DNA from: Straminergon stramineum
Lineage: Eukaryota; Streptophyta; Bryopsida; Hypnales; Calliergonaceae
Assembly (NCBI GenBank): GCA_963920665.1
Contig: OY987263.1
Coordinates: 18,835,430 to 18,899,429, forward strand
DNA: 64,000 nucleotides
Reading direction: 5' to 3'
Under the pieces are notes generated by a model. The model ran no database searches, was not told where the DNA came from, and worked only from the letters and a program-made list of their open reading frames with translations. Of this stretch, positions 34,235 to 45,426 are shown piece by piece (position 1 is the stretch's first letter; every line of letters begins with the position of its first letter). A program made the translations under genes and the position numbers.

Positions 34235-34778
34235 CAATAGAACTTCTATAAAGTGAACTTCTCTAACCAATAACTTCTTTAAAGTGATATTATTCCTTTG
34301 GTCCCAACTTAGATGCATGAAGATGTACAAAATAAATAAAAGAAAACTTCCTTTCATAGAATTTGGAATCAAAAGATGTCACTATCATGGACACCACTTT
34401 AGTCCAAGAGTGCCACAAATTTGAAGCCCACTAAATAAATCTTCAAACATCATTAACCTTGTAAGTACATGCTAGTCTCTATGGAAATCATCCTTTCTGA
34501 TACAATGTGAATCGTCTACTTCAAGAAAACCAAAAGTACTCATTTGAAGTCAAGCTACTATGCAAGGCCCTCTCCTTTTTGCATGAAATTCCCAGGATGA
34601 ACAATACAGCACTTCTATCTTATGTGAAAGTATTCTTTGTCATCCATCAAACACTTACTGTCCGCAGCAACGTTACAAGATTAATGTTGCATCTCTTCTC
34701 TAAAGCAACAACCTCTCTAATTATTATAATATTCTCTTCTAGTCCTAGGGCTATTATTACTTTATGGAAGTTCTACAG
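34235..34778. mobile_element. Degraded pogo/Emigrant-like element
   Basis: The left end CAATAGAACTTCTATAAAGT and inverted right end CTGTAGAACTTCCATAAAGT are clear terminal repeats of the type 'CAGTAGAACCTCTATAAA' known from plant pogo-like MITEs (Emigrant). TTTGGTCCCA follows in the left end, and CCCTAGGAC in the right. The left flank is TA; the right flank has changed to AA. The frame 34507-34830 inside it is not recognisable. Confidence 0.6.
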
Positions 34779-35776
34779 AAGTAAAAAATTGCACTTGGTG
34801 TGGAATTGTGGTTTAAAGGGTTGGAATTGAGTTGAAAAGTCACTATATTCAGAATTAATGAACAAGGTCATTGCAAGAAAGACTAACCGCATTAGAGAAA
34901 GTTTGGACTCTCCAAAGGGCTGCAAGGAAGTGCTAGTAGGGCCCCTCACTGTATTACACTTATTTTGCTTGAGGAACTTTTTCCCTATTTCTGCACTTTG
35001 TCACTTCTAAATGTTAGAGCATTCACTCTCAAGTACTATTAGTTAGGGTTGTGACAAGTGTTGTTTTGATATTTGAAAGCACCCCCAAAGCACCTCCCTC
35101 TGACAATTGTAGAATAAAAAATTGAAATATACTTTTGGAACTCCCAATATTCACATAAGGTGAATCTTTTTTTGTCAGAAAATTCCCTCTTCTAAATAGC
35201 TTCAATAGGCTCCAAAAGTAGATTGGCTTGTCAAACCCTGGCAACCCTCCAGAAAGTCCAAACTTTCTATGATGAATAATTAGTATGAAGTATAACAATA
35301 GAAATATCGTATCACCAAAATTTGAGGCATAAGAAAAATGTGGGTCAAAAGTTCTTCACAAAATAGAGTGACAAAAAATTTGAAGAAAATAGATACTTTG
35401 ACGTTTAAATTTGTAAAAAAATAGGGAAAAGAATTTTCAAAGAAACCAAAAATTGACAATTGAGGAGGAATTCATAATAAAGAGATTTCACCCAAAAAAT
35501 GAAAGAGAAACCATCTTTAATATACAAAATGATACACTCAAGGAATTCCTATTTGCATGCATGTGGAAGACAAAAAATAATGTTTTTTAAGTGCCCTTTG
35601 GTAGGCACATGTTTACCTAGTATGGGAATAGCCTAGAGAATTTTTAAGTCTACATCATTAATTTTGGGTACTCCGTAGTACTAAAAACCCCTAAACCCCA
35701 AAGTGTGACAAATTAGCAAAATTGAAATTTGATAACAAAAAAGATTTTGAATTTAAAAAAAAAAATAATCTCTTTA
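34779..35776. other. Intergenic, no gene recognised
   Basis: AT-rich. The 89-codon minus frame at 35029-35298 has no recognisable motif. Confidence 0.5.
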
Positions 35777-36272
35777 AGGTAAATCAGCCCATTGTGGTCA
35801 AATGACCCATAGTGGTCACCTAGCAAGTCACCCCATTTTGGGTTTTTTTAGACCCCATCATGGATTTTATTAGTAAATGAGATTTGGACCACAATCAATG
35901 TCTTACCTGACAGTAATGGAGTGATTAGTTACTGCATTAGGAACTTCTAACTTTTTAGTGTAATTTCATTGTAGGAAGTGACTTTTTTAGGCCTTTCACA
36001 TTAGAAATTATTGTGACTGCTTTAGGTGTGTAAGATGAGCATGATGGGTACAGATTTTGTTGGTTCTAGGGTAGTCTACAAACTCTTATGGGCCATGATG
36101 GGCTGAACACTTCAAAAATTCATAGTAAATTCATACTTTGTCAAAAAAAAATATAATTTCAAATGCTCTCACTGTTTCTCACACTTGTGTTTATGTGGAA
36201 AAAAAATGAAAAAATTTCAGCCATGGCATGAGTATGAACTCCTAATTCTAACTGCAATGGGTTGTTTTACCT
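35777..36272 (-). mobile_element. 496-bp TA-flanked TIR element, AGGT family 1, copy 2
   Basis: Reverse-complement copy of 1603-2098, identical in length and similar throughout (for example GTAATGGAGTGATTAGT, GATGAGCATGATGGGTACAG, GGCATGAGTATGAACTCCTA). The ends are AGGTAAATCAGCCCATTG and CAATGGGTTGTTTTACCT, flanked by TA at 35775-35776 and 36273-36274. Confidence 0.85.
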
Positions 36273-37890
36273 TACTACCAAGTTAATCATCTTCAATAAA
36301 ACTTTCAAGTACATGGGCTTCATGCTCCAAAAGTTATAGCCAATAACAACTCCGTCACTCCAAATGTGATGCAAAATAGGATTGGTCTTCCTTGCAATCA
36401 CCCTACTATACAAATTCTATGCATGGCAAAAGGTCCTCTCAATATTCCACAATTTGAAAGGACATTTTTGAATTGCCACTAGAACCGTGTACTAGGGAAT
36501 GAAGAGTCATATTAGCATCCAAAAAATAGGAATTAATCCCTCATAGGATTCCCAATGGGATGCTATGTGATTTTGCTTTGTCCACCTATAATGTATATAT
36601 AGTACGTAAAGTGGAGGCACCTATTCCTTTCACTTTCAACAATTTCGTATACTTTTGGAAGTAGACTCAGCACATGAGATATTTTTAACACATTGACAAT
36701 TGAAAACTAATCATTTATATTTTAAAATGATTATTTTTTGAATATTTATGAATATGCTAGGAATTTGCAAAGTTCAAATACATGGTATCCCAAAACCCCT
36801 TTTTGAATTCAAGTATGCGGTTTGTACATTTTGGACTTCCTATATCTATATATTTTTAAGATTAGTCAATTATGTACAATATTGGGAATGTGTGCCTCCA
36901 CCTTATGTTTTTCTTAGAAAATGAATTGACCAAAATCCATATAGAATATTATTCTTGGATTTGTTGTTGTTTTGCTAATTTCATTTGTGAATCCTAAAAA
37001 ACTAGTTATAGGTAGTGACCAAAGGATTTACAATGAACTTCCAACCTTAAAGCACATTATGTGCTCTATGTAGTATAAATGTACCCTATATTATAAGTAG
37101 TGTTTTTTCTATTGGTGAAATTTCACCAAATCTGATAGATTAAGACAAATAGAGTTACATCCCTCCAAATATTCTCCAATGCAATGAGGACAATGAAGGG
37201 ATTAAAGAAGAGTAGAAAAAACATTGAACACTCTTCTCTCTTTTATGAACTTCACAGTCCAAAGAATAGAACTTGGACAACCTAAAAAATCTTGTAAAAT
37301 TTTACCAAGAGGAGTAGAGATGGCAATGGTGATGTGGCAGCCAGTTGACCATATAATAGTGATGCAAGTAGAGAGTCAAGTGAACAAGAGCGAAGGCAAA
37401 TGGGATCCCCTCCTAGTGCTCAAAGAGAGGACCCATCACCAAGGTACTTTGTCCTAAATCAGATCCCATTTATGGACCTATACGTGCATTCTTCATTTCT
37501 CCAGTAATCTGGAAAGTCATCCATCACCCACTTCTTGGCAAGTCCGTCCCTCATCCACTGGTCCTTCCCTCGGTCCTTCATGCATCCCCTCCCAAGTGTG
37601 GGCTGCTTGACCCACAGAGATTGCCAAGAGCTTTTTCAAGCAATGTGACCAGGACTAAAATAACTTACCTCCATTTGAAAGAATGAAGACGAGTTTGAAC
37701 TATGGAAGATGGAGGATCTTCATCCAATTTCAAGTGTGCAATTCTGTCATATAAATGTGTTCCTAGGCCTGTCCGGACTGAACTGGGTTAACTGAACTTA
37801 TGCACTCTGAACAGTACTTCAAACCATCAGCAGTTGAGCACGATCGAGGAGACTGACTATCTTAACGTGCAAGGATTCCTTTGATTTGGT
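36273..37890. other. Intergenic, no gene recognised
   Basis: AT-rich until about 37300, then less so towards the GS-like gene. The 77-codon plus frame at 37224-37457 has no recognisable motif. Confidence 0.5.
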
Positions 37891-37910
37891 ACGTTCACGA
37901 AGGAGTGCTT

Positions 37911-37942
37911 CACTATATATTTATACAGACATATATATATAG
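37911..37942 (+). promoter_or_regulatory. TATA-rich segment before the GS-like gene
   Basis: CACTATATATTTATA and a run of TATATATATA lie about 95-125 bases before the ATG at 38036, a plausible TATA region. A short AT repeat is an equally simple explanation. Confidence 0.3.
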
Positions 37943-38035
37943 CAGAGCCATTTGTGTGTTGCCATTTGTGCTCTGACTGTTTCCTGAACCCGGTGTTCAG
38001 CTAGCTGCCCGGACCCCATTCGCGCAGAAGACGCC

Positions 38036-38962
38036 ATGCTTGTGCTGTGCGATTTCTTGAATCCCGACAGCACGCCCCACGAAACCAACACGCGTAGGAA
38101 GATCGCGGAGCTGTGCTCTCCCGACGTCTTGGGCGAGGAGACGCTCTTTGACTTCAAGCAGGAGCTCGAGTAAGTGTACACCATGTTCAACAGGGCCTGC
38201 AAGGTACACAGCTAGCTACCCTGAATTATCCTATTTATCCTAACTTGGTGGCACTACGAAAAGAAATCTTGTCGAACCAAGTACAATGCAGTAGGATTTC
38301 AGCCTGCACTGATTTAAACGAGTGGGGCTTTGGTAAATTTGTGTCTCACACGAGTCAAACGTGTTCATTGTTCCCGCTTCTTTAAAGAGATTGATCTTCT
38401 TTTTTCAGGTTTTGTGTGGTTTTTATAACAAATATTCACTTGTTCGTAATGTTCGTGTGCCTTGAATGAAAAAATATATGTTTATTGCCTTCGATGGTGC
38501 ATGTGATTGTGAATGTACTGTATAGGGGCGGTGCTCGAAAATTCAAAGATCACTTTCTTCAAATAGGTGGCCTTCTGCTGGAGCATGCTGATGAGCTCTA
38601 CACGTGAGTCTCAGTACTAAATGCTTGGCTTAATTAACGACCTGATGCTTACCATTGTTGTGATAATTCTTGTGTGATTACGGAGCTGCTGTGTAGAACT
38701 TCAATGTGCAAACTCACGGCTTTATTTGCATATCCCTCTCAAAGTAGGGCAGCGTACGTGATATGCATGATGTAGTCATTCAGGCCTTACAACATTCTTG
38801 AGTCCGGACGTCCACTGTGACCTCAGGCAACAGCTTTGCACAAAGAAGCAAAAAAAAAAAATGGCAGAAGAAAGGGCTCAGCATGAAGCAGTCTACGATG
38901 CCTACTTGGATGCCGAGCTCGCCATTATTCATAAGAGCTTCTCTTATTACACCCACTTGTAA
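38036..38962 (+). CDS. Small three-exon gene or pseudogene with a glutamine synthetase-like first exon
   Basis: Exons 38036-38169, 38526-38603 and 38827-38962 join through GT-AG sites (donors GTAAGT and GTGAGT) in compatible phases to give 115 aa ending at TAA. The first exon resembles the GS-II segment 'DP-R...ILVLCD...P-TNTRR...EE-WFGFEQEY': here CPDPIRAED lies just before the ATG, then MLVLCDFLNPD, PHETNTRRK and ETLFDFKQE. The glutamate of the FEQE motif, a metal ligand in GS, is Lys here. Exons 2 and 3 do not resemble GS; exon 3 is charged and helical-looking (KKQKKKMAEERAQHEAVYDA). A possible acceptor TTCAG at 37996-38000 suggests that upstream exons were lost or lie unseen. Read through the stop (TAA 38171), a GS-like YTMFN follows, so this may instead be a GS pseudogene with a 12-base insertion. 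No active GS is encoded. Confidence 0.4.
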
Positions 38963-39769
38963 AGTTACCTACGTGACTCTTTGTGCCATATGACGCTAAA
39001 TACAATTTTGAGTGTGGTTATTTTTTCCGTGCTAGTGAAAAAAGACCTGTTTCTGGATGAATCTGCTACCATTGCTAATAGTGTTATGTATATGAAATGG
39101 GGCCTGTGCATTAGTTGATGGTGAAACCTCCAATTTGCAACGTGAGCTCTTGAAAAGACCAGAGGAGGATTCCAAATCTCTTGAGGACCAAGATTTTGGC
39201 ATCTTCGATGCTCTCTCAAACATCCTCTTAGGACGAATTTTGGCTTATTAAGACTGAATGTTGAAAGAAATTGTTATAAGCTTCTGCATGTGGAGTCTAG
39301 CTATTTGTCATCCAAAATGCTGAACTATTGCTACACTGAGTGTGAAATAGTTCATACAGTATTACTTGAAATGCTAAATGTAAAGAGTAAGGTAACTTTG
39401 TTGTTGCTACGGTAATGAGCAGTACTCACCACTTACGAAGAAAACCTCAGAATTGGCAGAGAAGCTCATGGACTTACAAGTAATATTTTCATTCATGATT
39501 AACTTGAAATAATCACTTCAGTATCAGTTTGTGATCTGCTAAATGATGCAGAGAGTTGAGTGGACAAATGAATTCTCGACTGACCGTTAAGTAGAATCCT
39601 GTTGAACGTTCTGTATCGGTGGAATATTCATTCTGATGCTGTATATATTGTATCGTCGTCATATGTCCTTTGTGGTGATGAACCGATGACGCACCGTAGA
39701 TCAATCAAGTTAGTGGCAGGGTATCTTCCAGGGCTAGGACTGAGAGTAACCTCCAGCGATCCCAGAATA

Positions 39770-40640
39770 AGGTAAACCTGCCTATGACAGGCAAATCATC
39801 CATGACAGGCACCTAGGAAATGACTCATTAGAGTCTTATATCAATCCATGATAGACTTTCTCTAATAAATAAGATTAAGATTACATTATTTTGTTAGTGA
39901 CCAAAATCAATGGCTTGGGTGATGGTGATGGAGTTATTAAGGTAGGAGGTCCATAAAGCACCCATCTAAGAGCTGAAATTCAATTTTTGTGAGGTGAAAC
40001 TTATTGAAATATTCTTCAGTAAATTTTCCTTGAAAGACAAGTGAAATTGACATCTAATCCAAGTCGTTTCATAATTTTTGGAGCTTTGTGGAATTAGTTA
40101 TGAATTTTTTAAGTCGGAATGGCATAGGGCTCTGAAATTGCCCACCTCCTCAAATATACATTGTTGGTACATCCCTGTAAAGATGAAAAAAAACCCATGT
40201 ACAAACAATGTATATTTGAGGAATTGGGCAGTTTTAGAGCATGTGCGGATTTCAAGCCTCCTACCTTAATGCCTATTTTAGGAACTTCTAGCTTTTCAAT
40301 GTAAATTCATTAAAGCAAGTGATTTTTTTAATTCTTCATGTTCTGGCCATGTTAGGAAATATTGTACCCATGTTAGGAAATATTCTGACTTCTATAGGTG
40401 GGAGGATGGCCATCATGCATATACTTTTTATTGGTTTGGGGATAGTCTATAGGCTCTTTGGGGCCAATTGGTAATTGCACTTCAAAAATTCATAAGAAAT
40501 TCCTACTTCGTCAAAAAAATAAAATTTTAATTTCTCTCTTCTTTTCTCACAATTGTCTTTGTATGGAAAAAACTTTGAATTTTTTTGCTAATTGTAACAA
40601 GGCAAAACACTCATTTTGTCTGTTATAGGCAGGTTTACTT
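39770..40640 (-). mobile_element. AGGT family 2 element with a nested insertion
   Basis: The ends AGGTAAACCTGCCTAT and inverted AAGTAAACCTGCCTAT are flanked by TA (39768-39769 and 40641-40642). Without the nested 327-bp element and its TA it is about 542 bp. It is a distant relative of the 496-bp family: it shares the order GGAGT-ATTA...TTAGGAACTTCTA, GATGGCCATCATG-like, AGTCTA-AGGCTCT, TTCAAAAATTCATA and TGTCTTTGTATGGAAAAAA-TTTGAA with copy 2 of that family. Confidence 0.75.
39940..40266 (+). mobile_element. 327-bp TA-flanked TIR element, AGGT family 3, copy A (nested)
   Basis: The ends AGGTAGGAGG and CCTCCTACCT are perfect 10-base inverted repeats flanked by TA (39938-39939 and 40267-40268). 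An internal palindrome (CCTCAAATATACATTGTTGG with its inverse at 40203-40222) forms a second hairpin. It is inserted inside the element 39770-40640 and matches copy B at 61631-61957 over its full length. Confidence 0.85.
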
Positions 40641-43600
40641 TACATATATGGGAATTTGTTGCAAAGCTATAACTTAGCTTGACATGGGGATACTTCTACA
40701 AAAGAAAGTTGCAATGGTAAATTAAGCCAAACAAAATCGGAGGCAAAAGGGTGGAATTTTGTATATTTTGTGTTTCTATGGTAGAGCGCAACTTGCAACA
40801 AGTATTGAAATTTAGTACAACAATTATTAATGTACAATGCTCCTTTTCATTGTATGTAATAGATGCAATTGCTAAGTGATGGAATTTTTTTCCAAAAATG
40901 GAAATTTTAAAGGAAAAAGGCCATGCATTGGTTTCTTAAATATCCTCTTAAAAGCTCATTTGTTTTAGAGTCCTTGTTGCAAAATATTGAGCACAATATC
41001 ACACATGAACTCAAAAGATTAACTCAAAACAACTTAGAGCATAAATTTCCAAGAAGTGATACATAAATTCAACAAAAGGCACATATATACTCAAAGGAAA
41101 TCATAAAAAATAAAAACAAGTCACTCATACAGTCTAAAGAAGTCACACATAAATTGAAAACATTCACTAACAAGGGAATTGAACCCTACTTGCTATAAGC
41201 AAGATTGCCCAATTGTAATACTTGGGGAAATCACTCCTTGTAATTTAAGGTATACACCTGAGTTAAGAGGGTATTTGATGTAGGGCTATTTACCTTCATT
41301 ATTGCTTTTCAGATGACTGTATTTTTACATAAAAAGCTATAAAGGGGTATTTCCAATATCCTATGTTTTTTTATAAATTCATTCATGCAATTTTTTCAAT
41401 GGGGCTATCTTACATACAATATTTAAGTGTCCAAATTTTTCCCATTGTTGCCCTTCTTTACAAATTTTTCCTTCTCTCTACTACATGCATATACACCATG
41501 AAATCAACAATGATTAATTCAATTCAAGTGCCATTAACAAAGTGGTGGTTTTAAATAACAAATTTACCATTGAACATTTCAAAATCCCCACTAAAAGCTC
41601 GAAACTATCTTGTGAATATCCCATTCAAAATTTGTGTGTTTAACACATATGTCCTCAAAGACTAAGGTTGAATGGATTATAAATTCTATCCTCGTATTGT
41701 ACAATGATAATTTGTGCCATTTGTAATTAATTTCTTACATTTACACTTAATGTTTTTGATATATACATTATTAGTACCATTGCACTATTTCAATCAACTA
41801 CCAATCATTGTAGATTTTCTTGATTGTGTCCATTTTATCATCCACATGAAATTATTTGCCCTTATCTATACTTATAGTACTAAAAAAATTTGCATTGCCT
41901 CTATTTGTTAAGGCTAACTTATTAATAAAAATTCCTACTACATGATGTTTTTATGTAGCCTAATTTACATATATTAGAATATATGGAATTTCATGGACCC
42001 CACAGTAGCCCTACATATTATATAAAATTTTCCCCCTTTGAATTGAATGACCCTATCTTTTAACTCATGCAGTTCTCTAAAAACTTGAGAGTGATTTCCC
42101 CAGGTTGTAGTATGAGTGGTTTGCACACTACAAAACATACAAACCACATTAGAAGTACAAGTTAGAGTCAACAATAACATAAATTCATAGATGGCTCCCC
42201 AAAGTTGATGGTGCCCGATGTCCTACACTCCATCTTCTACAAGTGTGCATTGCCAAGCACATAGAAGTACAAATCTTCAATGTTAAGGAAACTCAACCAA
42301 TTTGAAGCCCAAAGCTAGCTAAATCTCATGAAAACTAAGGAATGTGGAAGAGGGAGGATACTAATGAACAAGCTGGAGATCAAACATCCCCATAACACGC
42401 AACTTTCATAGCAATCTTCCAAAACTCCATGGCCTCTTTGTAAGGGAAGTTCTCCAAGGTATAATATTTTTGGCCAAACATGCAAACTACATGTGGTAAG
42501 TGCTTGCCCAACCTATTCTATTTGCAAGACTTCAAAATTTCAACTTTGAAATGTATTGCTCATCTTCCACTAACCGCAACACCAAACAACAACTGATTTT
42601 TGTGAGCTTAAAGTATTACAAGATTAGCTTTCTTAAGTGTGGTGATTGATTGATTGGAAAAGACTTTGCCAAAGCTGAATAATTGGATTGACATAGAAAA
42701 GGGATGCACAAGCAGCATTACAATTAGCTTTCATAGTCAACATAAACAAACCCTATTGGTTGTCTAAGTTAGAAATAAACAACATTTCTAGGGCAATGTA
42801 GCAATTGCCTCCTTCCTACAAAAGTTGTTCTACATTCAACAATCTTGGGTGAGAATAGAAAATTTTAAGAACAAATTAATGGTGACCAAAACTCTCTTTA
42901 GCACCTAGTTGCTTCCAATATTGAAGGTATATAATGCCAAAGGCATCCAGCAACTCCTATTGCGGAAAGCACCTATCTAGTTCATCCAAGAGTGACTAAA
43001 CAATCTCTGCCAGATTAGAAATAAGACTACAGTTAGTGAACATAGCTGGTGTAAGCCAAATGAATTCAAGAACTTCAATGAGGAATGCAAGTTGGATATC
43101 ATAACACTAAATATCAAAGAATCAAAGCAAAGAAAATTGAAACAACAAACAAGTACAAGGGAAACATAGGACAAAAGTAAAAACTTGCAAGGACACCTAA
43201 ACTTCAACTAAGTTATGAAAATCTATCTCATAAACCATAAACAAACATAGAAAAGAAAGTGATATTCAAAAAACACAGCACCCCTAAAACTTCCAATACT
43301 GAAGCCTATCTTGCTTGTCGTGCCTGCACTACCAAAATTATTGAAAATCTAAACTTATACTACTAACTACCAAAAAGGAAGGCAACTAATGAAATGGAAG
43401 ACTGAGACTACAATAAAGCAAGCAATACCAAAACATAAACATGAAGGAAGGCAAAAAAAATAAGGTTGCAAGAAAACTTCTAAGATGAAAAAAAATTGAA
43501 AGGGAAGGAAGTCAAGTAACTTACTTGCAAATTGTTGTTGAATATTTGTCTACATGTAGGTGAAGTCTTCTTTTGTGACAAACAAGTTCTTTCCTATGAC

Positions 43601-43961
43601 CTTGTAGTGGCAATGAGTAAACACTTGTATAATCCCAAAATTCAAGAGAAGGTAGGAAACACCGCCTTCTTTACGCATCTATCTCCACTCCAAAGGAATT
43701 TTGGTACAAGATAGTGAAATGAGCTTTTGGTAATGCTTAAATTTTGGTGTTGTGAATGTTGTAGATGCATCTACAAACATTCTAGCCAAGTCAAATTGAC
43801 AAACCTTTATAGATTGCATGAAGTTACAAATGAAAATGTCACAAGCTTGTGAAAGCTTAATAAGGCAATGCAAGAGATACATGAAATGGCAATTTTAGGT
43901 TGTTTCTAGGACATTTATGAATCTAGTCTATAGGCGGTTTTGTCATTTCAAGACAGACCAC
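40641..43961. other. Intergenic, no gene recognised
   Basis: Long AT-rich stretch with only short frames (for example 41714-41911 plus and 42977-43207 minus). I see no protein family, RNA gene or clear terminal repeats. Confidence 0.5.
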
Positions 43962-44630
43962 TTAACTCCTAAATGCCCAAGGCACCAAAATTTGGTGTTT
44001 ACAAAACTTTGAAGTTAAATGAAACTTAATCAAAGTCACAAAACTTTGAAGGAAATTTAGTTGTTTGTATTTTTAAAAACTTCTTTTTGAAGTCTAGTTT
44101 AAGCATCAAACCCCCGATCTTGAAAATGATTGATTATGATTTTTCTATTCAAGATTTTGTGCAAGGGTGCCCATTGCAATCTTGACTTTCCATAGTGTTA
44201 AGGGCTCTTGAAAATGAGCTTCAAATACACTAAATCTTGGAGGAAAAACCACATTAGAAATTCATTTAAAAAAAATGTAGAGTAGATTTTGAGACACCAT
44301 AAATTGATTGGGATTGTGCATATTAGGCCCTTTAACCTCGTATTTTTTTGGTGAAATTTTTTTTAGATTTGACATGTGAAAAGAGGATTGAAAGACTTCA
44401 AGTCACTTCTGCAGTTTTAACACCCTCATGATCAAACATTATAATCTTTCAATCCATAAGTGACATTGTTGTGCTATCTTTTCCCAAGTGATCTCTAACA
44501 TATCTAGTTTGAATTTGAACATTCACATTTCTTTTTTAAATTGATATAGCTTATCAAAATGTTGGCTTTTTATTCAATTTAGGGCAAATTCTTAGAAGCT
44601 CAAAAAAGGCCTTGGGCATTTAGGGGTTAA
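43962..44630 (+). mobile_element. TTAA-bounded TIR element, family 1, copy 1
   Basis: It starts TTAACTCCTAAATGCCCAAG and ends GCCTTGGGCATTTAGGGGTTAA; the terminal repeats agree in 21 of 22 bases. No recognisable coding frame. It is followed 151 bases later by a second copy in the same orientation. Confidence 0.75.
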
Positions 44631-44781
44631 GAAATTCATAGAAATTACAATTTTTATCAGAAAATTATAATTCCACTTAGGTTTGACTCATAAAACAATC
44701 ACACACCTATGAAAAATATATGCTCTTCTTAGCCCCAACATAGTCAGATTGCAAATTAGGGTGGTAAGAGGCTTGTCTACC

Positions 44782-45426
44782 TTAACCTCTAAATGCCCAA
44801 GGCACCAAATTATGGTGTTTTTAAAACTTTAAAGTGAAGTAAAACCCAACCAAATTTCTATTATTATTAGTTTATATTTTTGGAGAAGTCTTTTTGAAGT
44901 CTAGTTTAAAGATCAAAAAGCCAATCTTAAAAATTAAAGATTATGATTTTTCTATTCAAGATTTTGTGCAAGGATGCCATTGCAATCTTGACTTCCTGTA
45001 GTGTTGAGGGCTCTTGGAAATGAGCCTCAAATACACTAGATCTTGGAGGAAAAATCACATTAGAAATTCATTTAAAAAAATTGTAGAATAGATTTTGAAA
45101 AAATGTAAATTGATTGGGGTTGTGCATGCTAGGCCTTGTAACCTCATATTTTTTTTAGTGACCAACTTTTTAGAGTTGACATGCAAAAAGAGAAGTGAAA
45201 TTTTTTCATAGTTTTAACACCCTCATGATCAAACATTATAATCTTTCAATTTGTACATGATATTGTTATGTTTTCTTTTCCTATGTGATCTCTAACATGT
45301 CTAGTTTGAATTTGTATGGTTACAATTCAAAAGAAATTGGTTCAACTTATGAAAATGTTGACTTTTTGTTCAATTTAGAGCAAATTTCAAGAAGCTCCAA
45401 ACAGGCCTTGGGCATTTAGGGGTTAA
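44782..45426 (+). mobile_element. TTAA-bounded TIR element, family 1, copy 2
   Basis: It starts TTAACCTCTAAATGCCCAAG and ends CTTGGGCATTTAGGGGTTAA. It is colinear with copy 1 throughout (TCAAGATTTTGTGCAAGG, AGTGTT-AGGGCTCTTG, CCCTCATGATCAAACATTAT). Confidence 0.75.

Noticed and set aside
34507..34830. 107-codon plus-strand frame
   Set aside because: It spans the right end of the pogo-like element and has no recognisable domain.
40641..43961. LTR retrotransposon coding region in the long gene-free stretch
   Set aside because: No reverse transcriptase, integrase or protease motif was found in the translated frames, and no long direct repeats were seen.
43962..45426. CCCTAAA/TTTAGGG words resembling plant telomere repeats
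   Set aside because: They occur once per element end as part of CCCCTAAATG terminal repeats, not as tandem arrays.
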